DNA from: DATBVX01 sp963696675
GTDB lineage: Bacteria; Pseudomonadota; Gammaproteobacteria; Steroidobacterales; Steroidobacteraceae
Direction: 5' to 3'
NCBI GenBank assembly: GCA_963696675.1
Contig: CAVOLM010000061.1
Coordinates: 48,665-112,664 of the forward strand
DNA: 64,000 nucleotides
Shown here: positions 39,434-49,764 of the stretch, piece after piece
Layout of the letters: every line of letters starts with the position of its first letter
Numbering within the stretch: the first letter of the stretch is position 1
Notes under the pieces: model-generated
The model's input: the letters and a program-made list of their open reading frames with translations, nothing else
What the model was told of the DNA's origin: nothing
Database searches by the model: none
Position numbers and translations under genes: made by a program

Positions 39434-41927
39434 ATGAGCGCTCTTCGCTTCGCACTTCGAACATTGGTGCGCGACTGGAAGTCGGGTGAGCTCAATGTGC
39501 TGCTGTTGGCCGTGATCGTGGCGGTGGCGGCGCTGACTGCCGTGGGCTTCTTCACCAACCGCGTGAGCGAAGCCGTGGCGGTGCAGGCGGCGCAGGTGCT
39601 GGCAGCGGATCTGCGATTGCAGTCGAGCCGGCCCATCGACGCTCAATATGCAGCGGTCGCGCGGAAGCGGGGGTTGCGAACAGCGAACGCACTGTCGCTG
39701 GTGAGTGTGGTCTTCTTTGGAGAAAAGAGTCAGCTGACCTCAATTCGTGCGGTCGACCCGGATTATCCGTTGCGAGGTGCAGTACGCGTCTCCGACCGGC
39801 CGTTCGAGCGCGCGTATACGACGCGGGACGTGCCGGCGCGCGGCGAAATCTGGGCCGATTCACGCTTGCTCGCCACGTTGAATGCGTCCGTTGGCAACAG
39901 CCTCAGCATCGGGGCGGCGAGTCTGCGCGTCGCTCGCGTCCTCGATTACCGACCCGATCAGGGCTCCACGTTCGCAGAGCTCGCCCCGAATGCTCTCATG
40001 AACCTTGCGGACATCCCCGCCACGCAGCTCGTCCAGCCGGGAAGCCGGGTAACGTATCTCGCGCTGTTTGCCGGAATGCGCGCGCAGGTCACGACGTTCA
40101 AGGCGTATCTCGAAGGGGCACGCAAGCCGGGCGAACGGCTTCTGGATATCGCGGAAGCAAGCCCTCAGGTCCGTTCGTCGATGGATCGCGCCGGTCGATT
40201 TCTCAATCTCGCCGGACTGGTCAGCGTGCTGCTGGCCGCTGTCGCGGTCGCCATGGCAGCGCGGCGGTATGCGCACCGTCACCTCGACAATGTCGCCCTG
40301 ATGAAGTGTCTCGGTGCCAGCCAGCGTTTCATCCTGACGATCAGTGTGCTGGAACTGGTTGCATTGGCCCTGATCTGCGCCGCGATCGGCACGCTGGCCG
40401 GATATCTCGGACAGGAAGTACTCGCGTGGCTGCTGAAGGATCTCATGGTCGGGGAGTTGCCAGCGCCCGCGCCCCAATCCGCCTATCTCGGCCTGGTCAC
40501 GGCGGTCGCCATTCTCACGGGCTTTGCGCTTCCACCACTCCTGCAGCTGCGTGTCGTGCCTCCGCTCCGTGTTCTGCGACACAACGTCGAACCGCCACCA
40601 CTGACATATGGCGTGACGTCTGGTCTGGCGATAGCCGCGATACTCGCGATGCTGTTCTGGCTGGTGCAGGACCTTGAACTCGTGGTCTGGGTCGCGTTGG
40701 GGACAGCGGCGACACTCGCGCTGTTGCTTCTGGCGGGCTGGTTGCTGGTGCGCAGCTTGAATGGCCTGCGCGGCGCAGTGGGCGTGGCCTGGCGCTACGG
40801 GCTTGCGAACATCGCACGACGTGGCCGCGAGAGTATCGTGCAGGTGGTCGCGTTCGGGCTCGGGCTGATGGTGTTGTTGCTGCTCGCGGTGGTTCGCAAC
40901 GACCTGCTCGAGGACTGGCGTGCAAGCCTGCCCGCGAATGCACCCAACCAGTTTCTGGTCAATATTCGTCCCGATGACCGTAGCCGCCGTGCAGGATTTC
41001 TTTGTTGTGCACGGTGCCGTACGGCCGCAAATGTTCCCCATGATTCGCGCGCGCCTCACGCAGATCAACGGCAAGGCTACGAGCGACCTCAAGTTCAATA
41101 CCGATCGCGGGCAGGGGTTTGCCGAACGCGAACAGAACCTCACCTGGGCAGCCGAGCCGCAGCGGGACAACACGATCGTGGCCGGCCGCTGGTGGAGCGA
41201 GAAGGACCAGGGCAAGCCTCTGATCTCGATTGCGACCGAATACCAGCAAGAGCTTGGGCTCAAGCTGGGCGATCGTCTGACTTTCGACGTCGCCGGCGAG
41301 ACGCTCGAAACGACAGTCGCAAGCGTGCGCAAGGTTCAATGGGATAGCTTTCAGCCCAATTTCTTTCTGGTTCTGCCACCCGGCGTTCTCGCCGGTGCGG
41401 CGGGTACGTACATGACCAGCGTGTATCTCGATCCGCAGCAGAGGCGTTCGTTAGTTGATCTCGTACGGCAGTTTCCGAGCATCTCGATCTTCGATATCGA
41501 CGCGTTGCTGAAGCAGATTCGCGACGTGGGCGACAAGGCTTCGCTCGCCGTCCAGTACGTGTTCCTGTTCACTCTTGTGGCGGGAATTACCGTGCTGCTC
41601 GCGGCGATCCAGGCCACGCGGGATGAACGCCGCTACGAAAGCGCCATGCTGCGCACGCTCGGAGCAAGCCGCCGCACTGTCCTGATGGGAGTCGCCGCGG
41701 AGTTCACGGCGCTGGGATTACTGGCGGGAGTGCTCGCCGCACTCGGCGCAACTGTCGCCGGCTACTTTCTCGCCACCCGGCTTTTCAACCTGGAGTATTC
41801 GCTGGATATCTGGGTATGGACCGTAGGCATTGCGCTCGGCGTGCTGTTGGTAGGTATCAGCGGCACCCTGGCGACCCGATCAGTCGTGAACCACCCACCG
41901 ATCGCAACACTGCGCCAGAACCAGTGA
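39434..41927 (+). CDS. ybbP: YbbP-like FtsX-domain ABC permease (one frameshift)
   Basis: About 830 residues with two FtsX domains and ten or so membrane helices. The first half begins ALRFALRTLVRDWKSGELNVLLLAVIVAVAALTAVGF and contains VALMKCLGASQRFIL; the second half has SAMLRTLGASRRTVLMG. The large periplasmic regions lie between. The frame changes near 40975 (FLVNIRPDD to VQDFFVVHGA). Together with YbbA it forms an exporter-like or mechanotransmission system. Confidence 0.9.
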
Positions 41928-41931
41928 CTCC

Positions 41932-42630
41932 TCATTCGACCACACGTACCGTAAACCAGCCAACAGGCACGCGGTTGCCTCGCAGAGGAACTCCCTCGAT
42001 CACGATCGCATAGTCACCTGGCGTCAGTGCCGAGGTGTTGAACGCGAACCGCACTTCGCCGTTGGAATCGCGGAGCACGTTATAGATGCTTCCAGCGCGA
42101 GCCTGATTCTTCTTATCGATCGTAAAGCGAAAGAGGTTCAGTCGTGTATAGGAGAGGTCGACGTGCAGTTCGATCAGTTCGGGGAACTCCTTCACCTGCA
42201 GATTGACCGACGGGCGGCCAGACGGTCCGTTGCGATCCGGCTGAATCCTGATCGAGCGCGTCTTGGCCGGCGCGTGTAGTGGTCCAGCCTCGAGCTTTGC
42301 CTGCAAGGTGGCAATCTGCTTACCGCGATCCGAGTAATTGGCGCCGAGTATCCACAACGCGATGACAAAGCTGGCACCGAGCGCAAGAAACGCGAAGAGG
42401 ATCTCGCGGCGCTGCCACCAGACAGGTTTCGTCTCCTGCCAGCCAGGGGCGCGACCGCTTGCTTCGAGCAGCTTCATTCCGGCGTGCAATCGATCAGCCA
42501 GCTGGATTTCATCGAGCACATCGGGGTTTTCCCTACAGTAGCGCTCGAAGTCCTGCCGTCCTTTGAAGGGAAGTTTTCCCGCCAGGTAGCGCTCGATGAT
42601 CTGGTTCTTCTCGATGAACTCCGGGTTCAT
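41932..42630 (-). CDS. Single-pass membrane protein resembling an anti-sigma factor
   Basis: 232 residues. The cytoplasmic N-terminus (IIERYLAGKLPFKGRQDFERYCRENPDVLDEI) resembles the helical start of anti-sigma factors but lacks the zinc-binding His-Cys motif. One membrane helix at about 77-97 is followed by a periplasmic domain with a beta-rich pattern ending GDYAIVIEGVPL. No sigma factor gene is adjacent, so the role is uncertain. It lies convergent with ybbP, 4 bp from its stop. Confidence 0.6.
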   Translation of the reverse strand: MNPEFIEKNQIIERYLAGKLPFKGRQDFERYCRENPDVLDEIQLADRLHAGMKLLEASGRAPGWQETKPVWWQRREILFAFLALGASFVIALWILGANYSDRGKQIATLQAKLEAGPLHAPAKTRSIRIQPDRNGPSGRPSVNLQVKEFPELIELHVDLSYTRLNLFRFTIDKKNQARAGSIYNVLRDSNGEVRFAFNTSALTPGDYAIVIEGVPLRGNRVPVGWFTVRVVE

Positions 42631-42772
42631 GCGTTTCTCCCTCGAGGCGGCGGCATTTGCTCACACTTCTGCAGACGATTCCAGTGGCTGCACACGTACG
42701 GATCGTTCCTCCTAACCCGGCAGACGGGCATTGACGTTTACACTGTCAACGCCCCAATACAGGAGCCTCTCG

Positions 42773-44335
42773 ATGTCTCATCCCGCTCGATGCGCGCTAC
42801 CCCGCGCCGCGCTGTTCGCTTCCTCGTTCGCCGTGACTCAATTCGCCTGCACGCCAGCAGGCAATGCAGCCGAGCGCGAAGACACCGCGATCACGATCTA
42901 CAGCTCTGCGCAGCCAGGAGCGATTCCGCCCGAGCTTTATCGCCCCGTCCAGGGGATGGCGATGCCCGGGGGCAGGGCAATACCCGGTTATGCCGTAGTT
43001 CGGCATGAGCGCCCTGTAACCCTGACGGCCGGGCGCGGCGATGTGCGATTTGTCGATGTCGCCGCGCTCATCGATCCCACCACGGTGCAGTTCACCTCAC
43101 TCACCGATCCGAACAATACGCGCGTTCTCGAGCAGAACTTTCAGTTCGACCTCGTGAGCACGCAAAAGCTGCTGATGAAATACATCGACAAGCCGCTGAC
43201 CCTCGAGCGAGTGGTCGGCAACCAGCTCACGACGCTGTCGGGAACGCTGCTAAGTGCCGTCGACGGGCTGGTGCTGCGCGGCACCGACGGGCAGATCTAC
43301 GCAATGCGCGACTACAGCAACATTCGTTTCCCGGAACTGCCAGGCGGATTGATCACGCGCCCGACGCTCGAATGGAATATCGCGGCCAAACGCGGCGGCG
43401 AGCATCGCGCTCGCGTTGCCTACCAGACCGGGGGCATCACGTGGTGGGCGGATTACAACCTCACCTTCAGCGAGGGAAGCGATGCCAATTCCGGCCTGCT
43501 GGACGTCGGTGCGTGGGTCAGCATTCTCAACCAGTCGGGCGCAGGCTATCCGGATGCCAAGCTCAAGTTGATTGCCGGGGATGTCCATCGCGCGGAGCCG
43601 CAGGCGATGCCAATGGCAAAGCGCGCCCGCGAGATGATGAGCGCAGTCGCTGCTGATGAAGCCGCCGGCTTTGACGAAAAAGCGTTCTTCGAATTTCATC
43701 TCTATACGCTGGGCCGTCGCACCACCTTGCCGGACAACTCCACAAAGCAGATAGAGCTTTTTGACGTCGCGCATCGCGTGCCAGCGCGCAAGACGCTGGT
43801 GTACTACGGCCAGGGCCCGATCGGTTACTGGTATTCCGATCCGATGGTGGACCGCAACTTCGGCAATCAGTCCAATCGCAAGGTGGACGTGTATCTGGAA
43901 TTCAAGAACGAGGACAAAGTGGGCCTTGGTATACCGCTTCCCGCCGGTCGCATCCGCGTTTCCCAGGCCGACAACGCCGACGGTACGCTGGAGTTCATCG
44001 GCGAGGATGTCATCGATCACACGCCAAAAGACGAGAAGGTGCTGGTGAAGCTCGGCTCAGCGTTCGATGTCGTCGGCGAGCGCAGGCAGGTGGATTTCAG
44101 CGTCAATACCACCGCCAAGTGGATGGAAGAGGAGATCGAGGTCAAGGTGCGCAACCACAAGAAGGAAGCGGTCGATGTGGTCGTGAAGGAAAACCTCTAC
44201 CGCTGGACCAATTGGCAGATCAAGTCGAGCAGCCATACGTACGAGAAAGAGGATGCGCGCACGATCCACTTTCCCGTCAAGGTCGACAAGGATGGCGAGG
44301 CAGTCGTGCGCTATCGCGTACGCTACTCATGGTGA
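42773..44335 (+). CDS. DUF4139 domain-containing exported protein
   Basis: 520 residues from the ATG at 42773 (AGGAG upstream). The signal peptide may be a lipoprotein type, with QFACTPAG near residue 24. The core LEWNIAAKRGGEHRARVAYQTGGITWWADYNL and the C-terminal WTNWQIKSSSHTYEKEDART segment match the DUF4139 family, whose members are extracytoplasmic proteins of unknown function. Intact. Confidence 0.8.
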   Translation: MSHPARCALPRAALFASSFAVTQFACTPAGNAAEREDTAITIYSSAQPGAIPPELYRPVQGMAMPGGRAIPGYAVVRHERPVTLTAGRGDVRFVDVAALIDPTTVQFTSLTDPNNTRVLEQNFQFDLVSTQKLLMKYIDKPLTLERVVGNQLTTLSGTLLSAVDGLVLRGTDGQIYAMRDYSNIRFPELPGGLITRPTLEWNIAAKRGGEHRARVAYQTGGITWWADYNLTFSEGSDANSGLLDVGAWVSILNQSGAGYPDAKLKLIAGDVHRAEPQAMPMAKRAREMMSAVAADEAAGFDEKAFFEFHLYTLGRRTTLPDNSTKQIELFDVAHRVPARKTLVYYGQGPIGYWYSDPMVDRNFGNQSNRKVDVYLEFKNEDKVGLGIPLPAGRIRVSQADNADGTLEFIGEDVIDHTPKDEKVLVKLGSAFDVVGERRQVDFSVNTTAKWMEEEIEVKVRNHKKEAVDVVVKENLYRWTNWQIKSSSHTYEKEDARTIHFPVKVDKDGEAVVRYRVRYSW

Positions 44336-44428
44336 ACAGCCGCTGAACGGCGCCGTTCGTCAGCGAGACAAGTGGCAATCGGGAACCCGCCGCCGGAAGA
44401 GTTTTCAAACCGGTTGGAGGGTTTCCCG

Positions 44429-44984
44429 ATGAACGCGCGAACTACTACTGCTCTCTGCAGCACTGCTCTTCTCGCTCAACGCATTCGCTGCGGTCGACGC
44501 CCGACCGAATCGGGCCAGGCGAATGCCGCGGCCGAATCCAGGCCGCGCGGCGGCGACTGCATCTTCTCCCGGACCATCGATAGCTGGACCGTTCTGGACA
44601 ACGAGACACTCTTGATCTACGCGCCCAGCCGCAAGAGCCCGTACCTGGTGAAGCTGTTTCGCCCGGAATACAGCCTGAAGTCGGAATTCCAGCTTGGTTT
44701 CCTGGACCGCGACAACGACGGTCAGATCTGCGACGTCAGTCGGGACGCGATTGTGTTGCAGGGCCTGGGACGAGGCTTCGCGAACCGGATTCCAATCCGC
44801 TCGGTGCAGCGGATCAACGAGGCCGAAGCGAATGAGCTGATCGCGAAATCCAAAGTCAAGCCGGAGCGCAATCCCGGCCGTGGTCAGCCCTGAGCAGTCG
44901 GACATGAAGTCCGACAAGGCTGGCGCGCAGCAGCCCGATAAGGACAAGAGTCAGTCGACCAACACGCCGCCCGGAACCGCGTAA
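44429..44984 (+). CDS. DUF6491-like exported protein (probable frameshifts at both ends)
   Basis: The core CIFSRTIDSWTVLDNETLLIYAP, YLVKLFRPEY and DGQICDVSRDAIVL matches DUF6491. The printed N-terminus lacks a signal peptide, but the next frame between 44441 and about 44510 reads LLLLSAALLFSLNAFAAVDA, an excellent one, so two slips are likely. The printed frame stops at 44893; a slip near 44870 would extend the protein with a Lys/Asp/Gln-rich tail to 44984. A GGAGG ribosome site precedes the ATG at 44429. Confidence 0.6.
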
Positions 44985-45012
44985 CTCAGAACACGGGCTT
45001 CAATCCGGGCCT

Positions 45013-45627
45013 TCAGAATCTGATCACCACGCCGGCGTTTGCTTCCAGCTGCCATACCACGCTGCCGCTCACACGAAAGCGGCACACCGCGCCACCGCTG
45101 CTCACGCAGAACACATCCGTGTTGGAATCGAAGATGCTGATGAACCCGCGTCCTTCAAACTTGAGCGCGATGTTCTTGGTGACGAACCATTTCACCCCGC
45201 CGCCGAGCGTGGCCGCAAAGCGCGTCTCGGAATCCAGGTCGCCGCTGGGACTGAAGCGCGCAGCGCCGATCGTGCCGACCAAGTAGGGGGTGTAGGTGTC
45301 CTGCGTGTACTCGGCGACCCCACCGACCTGGTAGTACTCAATATCCAGATCCACGCCGGGGCTCGTGTCCTGAAATTCGGTTGGCTGGCGACTGTAGTAC
45401 ACCTCGACCATGCGATCGGGCGAATACTCGACGTCGAATGCAAGCCCGTAGGCGACGGATTCCTTGGCATCCACGCTTTGCCCAGTGGTCGAATCCTCGA
45501 AGTTGCCGCCGAAGCGATAACCAATGAATGGAGCGACCTCGAAATCCACGGCGCATGCCATCGACGGAAGGATGACAACGCTTCCTAACATCAACCGCAT
45601 CAGCAGATTGCGCGACAACGCGTTCAT
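45013..45627 (-). CDS. Outer-membrane beta-barrel protein (OmpA-like/OmpW-like)
   Basis: About 204 residues from the ATG at 45627, which follows GGGAG. Signal peptide ends near SMACA; alternate strand pattern, GLAFDVEYSPDRMVEVYYSRQ, GGGVKWFVTKNIALKFEGRGF, and the C-terminal NAGVVIRF fit an eight-stranded barrel. Substrate unknown. Confidence 0.82.
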   Translation of the reverse strand: MNALSRNLLMRLMLGSVVILPSMACAVDFEVAPFIGYRFGGNFEDSTTGQSVDAKESVAYGLAFDVEYSPDRMVEVYYSRQPTEFQDTSPGVDLDIEYYQVGGVAEYTQDTYTPYLVGTIGAARFSPSGDLDSETRFAATLGGGVKWFVTKNIALKFEGRGFISIFDSNTDVFCVSSGGAVCRFRVSGSVVWQLEANAGVVIRF

Positions 45628-45798
45628 GATCACTCCCTGTCTCGACAGTGCTGAAGAGTTTGCCATGTTTCGATGCACAAAGGGTGCGGGAGCGCGACCG
45701 TCGACGGATGAATGTCGCGCGCTGGCGACGCCATGGCACTTCAGGCAGAAAGGTCTTGTCTGGTAGTGTCTGATAAGGAGCGAGACAAGGACACCGTT

Positions 45799-46038
45799 AT
45801 GGACAGAATGCTCATGACCATCATTCTGATCGGAGTTGCGAGCGCGACGCTCGCGGCCAGCCCCGACACAGCGATGAAACCAGTGACGAGTTTCGGCTAT
45901 CTCGACACCGACAAGGATCTGCGAGTTTCAGCAGGCGAGGCCAAGGCCGACTGGGCCGTGGCGCAGCGCTTCGATGAGGCAGATCGTGATCACGACGGTT
46001 ATCTCGACAAGGATGAGTTCCAGGCGCTCGTTCGCTGA
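45799..46038 (+). CDS. Small secreted EF-hand protein A
   Basis: 79 residues: signal peptide about 1-19 (ATLAA), then two EF-hand-like loops, DTDKDLRVSAGEA and DRDHDGYLDKDEF, the latter a good calcium loop. A near-identical layout is found in the second EF-hand gene at 46966. It is convergent with the tonB gene, 12 bp away. Confidence 0.8.
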   Translation: MDRMLMTIILIGVASATLAASPDTAMKPVTSFGYLDTDKDLRVSAGEAKADWAVAQRFDEADRDHDGYLDKDEFQALVR

Positions 46039-46050
46039 TGGGGTACGCGA

Positions 46051-46680
46051 TCACTCCTGGATGAGGCGAAACGTCACGGCGAACTCGCCCCAGGAATCGA
46101 CCGTCTCGCTGCCGGATCGCGCCGGGACGAAACGCCACGCACGCTGGACGTGCGCGATCGCAGCCTGATCGAGCCGCTCAAACCCGCTGCTGTGCGTGAG
46201 TTTCACTTCCGCGGCCTTGCCGTTGCGCATCACGTGCACCAGCAGTAGCACACGACCCTGTTCGCCCAAGCGCTTCGAGGTCGGTGGGTACGAAGGCATC
46301 ATGTCGGAGCGATTCTGGTCAATGCGCGGTGGAATGATCTCGGTGGCCGTGGTTCGTGCGGCCGGCGTGGGTGCTGGTGTTGATGTGGATAGAGTGATCC
46401 CCTGGCCCGATTCGGCCGGGAGATCGATGGCTATCTCCGGCTCGGTTACAGTGTCCACATGCACGGGCTGAAAGGACGGCGGCGGAGGGGGTGGCTGCGC
46501 GGGCTCAACCTGCGGTTCGTCGATCAACTCGGCAAAGACGGGCCCGGCCGCAAGCATCAGCGGCGAATGCTCCAGGCCGCTACGCAGCACGTAGATCATG
46601 ATGGCGTGGATCAGCACCACGAACGAGATGCCGACGATTGATCGCGGTCCGATGGCTGGTTGCGCGTAACTCATGGCCAT
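46051..46680 (-). CDS. TonB-family energy transducer
   Basis: 209 residues: one N-terminal membrane helix (about 15-33), a Pro-rich periplasmic linker including PPPPPP, and the C-terminal TonB domain with RLGEQGRVLLLVHVMRNGKAAEVKLTHSSGFERLD and AIAHVQRAWRFVPAR. It transmits proton-motive force to outer-membrane receptors. No ExbB/ExbD or receptor gene is adjacent. The ATG follows AAGGAG. Confidence 0.92.
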   Translation of the reverse strand: MAMSYAQPAIGPRSIVGISFVVLIHAIMIYVLRSGLEHSPLMLAAGPVFAELIDEPQVEPAQPPPPPPSFQPVHVDTVTEPEIAIDLPAESGQGITLSTSTPAPTPAARTTATEIIPPRIDQNRSDMMPSYPPTSKRLGEQGRVLLLVHVMRNGKAAEVKLTHSSGFERLDQAAIAHVQRAWRFVPARSGSETVDSWGEFAVTFRLIQE

Positions 46681-46965
46681 ACTCCTTACTTACTGATGCG
46701 AGCCACCGCGAGGACAAACTATGCTGATGCACCGGCCGGCGCATTCAGACCTGCTGAGGCTGAGTTAACGGGCGCTGAAGCGCATCGCACCCCCGCACAC
46801 GTCAATAACCCGTATGGCGAATTGGATGCAGACCGCCCTGGCGGCGTTTATGTGCTGCGCACGATTTCCTTGTAAGAATGGGTAAGAAACAAGCCTGAAT
46901 TTTCATCGCGCACGGTTGTGGGTGACGCGGTACTCTGGAACCCGCCACTGGCCACGGAGACAAAC
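46681..46965. other. Divergent intergenic region between tonB and EF-hand gene B
   Basis: 285 bp with no supported gene. It should hold the promoters of both flanking genes; I see no confident sigma-70 element or operator. Confidence 0.4.
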
Positions 46966-47199
46966 ATGGACAGAGAGCTCAAGGCGTTCTTGATGGTTCT
47001 TGCCCTGCTGACTGTAGCTGGCAGCGACGCTCAGGAAGCGACGGCCTCTTTCGCGGCGCTCGACCAGGACAAGGATGGACAGATCAGTGTCACGGAAGCG
47101 AAAGCTGACAAGAAGGTCTCAGCGCAGTTCGCAACAGCGGACAAGAACCAGGACGGCTTTCTGAGCCGCGCCGAGTTCGACGCGATCGTCGCGCGCTGA
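46966..47199 (+). CDS. Small secreted EF-hand protein B
   Basis: 77 residues from the ATG at 46966 (GGAG upstream). Signal peptide about 1-22, then DQDKDGQISVTEA and DKNQDGFLSRAEF, both canonical EF-hand loops with Asp at positions 1, 3 and 5 and Glu at 12. It parallels EF-hand gene A in size and layout. otsB begins 12 bp after its stop. Confidence 0.85.
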   Translation: MDRELKAFLMVLALLTVAGSDAQEATASFAALDQDKDGQISVTEAKADKKVSAQFATADKNQDGFLSRAEFDAIVAR

Positions 47200-47211
47200 A
47201 GCGCGGCAGAC

Positions 47212-47982
47212 GTGACTTCTCGCGCGGGCGCGCCGGCGCCGGACATCGCGGCCGGGTGGGCGTTGTTCCTGGATGTCGATGGAACGTTGCTGGAGATCGC
47301 TCCTACTCCGGACGCGACAACCGTCCCCGCAGGACTCAAGGAATTGCTCGCATCGCTGCAAAGGGCGGCAGGCGGCGCGCTGGCACTCGTCAGCGGACGT
47401 TCGCTAGCCCAGCTCGATACACTCTTCGCTCCGTTGCAACTGCCGGCTGCCGGTCTGCACGGAATGGAGCGCCGCACGGCGTCCGGCACGCGACAGGATG
47501 CGCCGGCGCAGCGCGAGATCCCGCCAGCAACTCGCGAGCACCTGTTGAGCGCGGTGAGTCATCACCCTGGGCTGCTGCTTGAAGACAAGGGAGCAACCCT
47601 GGCCCTGCACTACCGCTTGGCCCCGGACCTGCAAGAGACGGCGCGGCGCACGATGGCCGTGGCGCTGGAGCAAGCTGGACCCAGGTACGCACTGTTGGAT
47701 GGAAAAATGGTGATCGAGCTAAAACTCGCTGATGCCTCGAAATGCCGGGCGATCGCCGCCTTCATGCGCGAACTGCCCTTCGCCGGGAGAGCGCCGATTT
47801 TTGTCGGCGACGATCACACGGACGAAGCAGGATTCGAGTACGTCAATCGGGTGGGCGGGCTGTCGATCCAGATCGGCGCGACTCCGCCGCGCGGTGCGAT
47901 CTATCATCTGGCCGATGTCCCCGCGATGCACGCCTGGCTTGCGTCGCTCCTACATGTCCGTGCGGAGGCTTCGAAGCCGTGA
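47212..47982 (+). CDS. otsB: Trehalose-6-phosphate phosphatase
   Basis: 256 residues, HAD superfamily. Motif I LFLDVDGTLLEI carries the nucleophile Asp, motif II is LVSGR, motif III K lies in DGKMVIELK, and motif IV is FVGDDHTDEAGFE. Starts with GTG at 47212. Its TGA overlaps the GTG start of the GH15 gene (GTGA), so translation is coupled. Confidence 0.95.
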   Translation: MTSRAGAPAPDIAAGWALFLDVDGTLLEIAPTPDATTVPAGLKELLASLQRAAGGALALVSGRSLAQLDTLFAPLQLPAAGLHGMERRTASGTRQDAPAQREIPPATREHLLSAVSHHPGLLLEDKGATLALHYRLAPDLQETARRTMAVALEQAGPRYALLDGKMVIELKLADASKCRAIAAFMRELPFAGRAPIFVGDDHTDEAGFEYVNRVGGLSIQIGATPPRGAIYHLADVPAMHAWLASLLHVRAEASKP

Positions 47983-49764
47983 GCCTGCAGACGCTCAATC
48001 TCGCTGTCATCGGCAATTGCCAGATTTCGGCATTGATCGACACCGTGGGACGGATCGTGTGGGCATGCCTGCCGCGGCTCGATGGCGACCCGGTGTTCTG
48101 TTCGTTGCTCGGCGGCAATGCAGATGACGGCTACTGCGATGTGGATCTGGTCAATCTGGCCTCCAGCTGAACAGCGTTACGAGCGCAATACGGCAATCGT
48201 GGAGACGCTGCTGCACGACACCACCGGCGGCACGCTGCGCATCAGGGATTTCTGTCCGCGGCATCGCCGCTTCAATCGCATGTTCCGGCCCATGATGATC
48301 GTTCGCATCGTCGAGCCGATCGCCGGAAGGCCAGTCATCCGCATTCGGATCCGCCCGCGTCAGGACTACGGCGCTTCGCGCCCACGCACGACACTTGGCA
48401 GCAACCACGTGCGCTTCGAAGGCAATAACCTGACGCTCAGGCTCACGACCGATGCGTCGATCACCAGCATCCTCGAGGAGCGACCGTTCGTCTTGTCGAG
48501 CCGGATTGCGTTGGTGATTGGGCCCGATGAGACTTTGTCGGAAGCCGCAAGTACGTTCGCGCTCACGATGCTCGAGGCTACGCAGCGCTACTGGCTCGAC
48601 TGGGTGCGTACTCTCGCGGTTCCCTTCGAGTGGCAGGAGGCCGTGATCCGCGCCGCGATCACGCTCAAGCTCTGCTCATTCGAGGACACCGGCGCCGTGA
48701 TCGCGGCGATGACGACGTCGATCCCGGAATCTCCCAGCAGCGGACGTAACTGGGATTACCGCTTCTGCTGGCTGCGCGACAGTTATTTCACCGTGCAGGC
48801 GCTCAACCGCCTGGGTGCAACGCGCACCATGGAAGCGTATCTGCACTACATCGTGAACATCATTGAGTCCGCAAAGGGTGGTCCGCTGCAGCCACTCTAT
48901 GGCATTTCGGGCGACGCGCAGCTCGAAGAGCAAGTGATCGAGACTCTGCCGGGTTATCGTTCGATGGGTCCGGTGCGCCTCGGCAACCAGGCCTACCAGC
49001 AAGTGCAACACGACGTGTATGGCGCGGTGATTCTTGCTGCCACCCAGGCATTCTTCGATGAGCGCCTGGAAGTTCCTGGCGACCAGCCGCTGTTCGAGTG
49101 CCTGGAAAGACTGGGTGAGCGCGCAGCACTCCTCTACGACAAGCCGGACTCGGGACTGTGGGAATACCGTGGTCGTACGGGCGTGCACACCTTTTCCAGC
49201 GTGATGTGCTGGGCGGGCTGCGATCGGCTGGCGCGCATCAGCACCGCGCTCCGCCTCACCGATCGGGCCACGTATTGGCGCGAGCGCGCGAATGCGATGC
49301 ACGAGCGGATCGTGCAGCTGGGCTGGGACGCACACCAACAGAGCTTCACCGAGAGCTTCGGGCGCCCGGCTCTGGATGCGAGCCTGCTGTTGCTGCAGGA
49401 GCTCGGCTATCTCAGCGCGAACGATCCGCGCTTCCTGTCGACGATCAGTGCCGTAGAGCGTTCGCTGCGGCGCACGTCTTACGTCATGCGCTATCACAAT
49501 GAAGATGACTTCGGCCTGCCCGAAAACGCCTTCAATTTCTGCAGTTTCTGGTACATCAACGCGCTCGCAGTCGTGGGACGACGCGAGGAGGCGCGAGACC
49601 TGTTCGAGCACATGCTCGAACGTCGCACGCCGCAGGGCCTGCTTTCGGAAGATCTCGATCCGCAGACCGGCGAGTTGTGGGGAAACTACCCGCAGACCTA
49701 CAGCCTGGTCGGCATCGTCAACTCGGCGATGCGGCTCAGTCGCACGTGGGAGGATGCGTTGTGA
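47979..49764 (+). CDS. GH15-family glucoamylase/trehalase-like enzyme (one frameshift)
   Basis: About 595 residues. The N-terminal beta-domain opens NLAVIGNCQISALIDTVGRIVWACLPRLDGDPVFCSLLGG; the frame slips near 48160, then EQRYERNTAIVETLL continues. The (alpha/alpha)6 catalytic domain shows NWDYRFCWLRDSYFTVQAL, and WEYRG contains a candidate acid Glu. Bacterial GH15 enzymes in trehalose operons can be trehalases. Here it lies between otsB and otsA with GTGA overlaps on both sides, so a role in trehalose or glycogen turnover is likely (inference). Confidence 0.88.
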
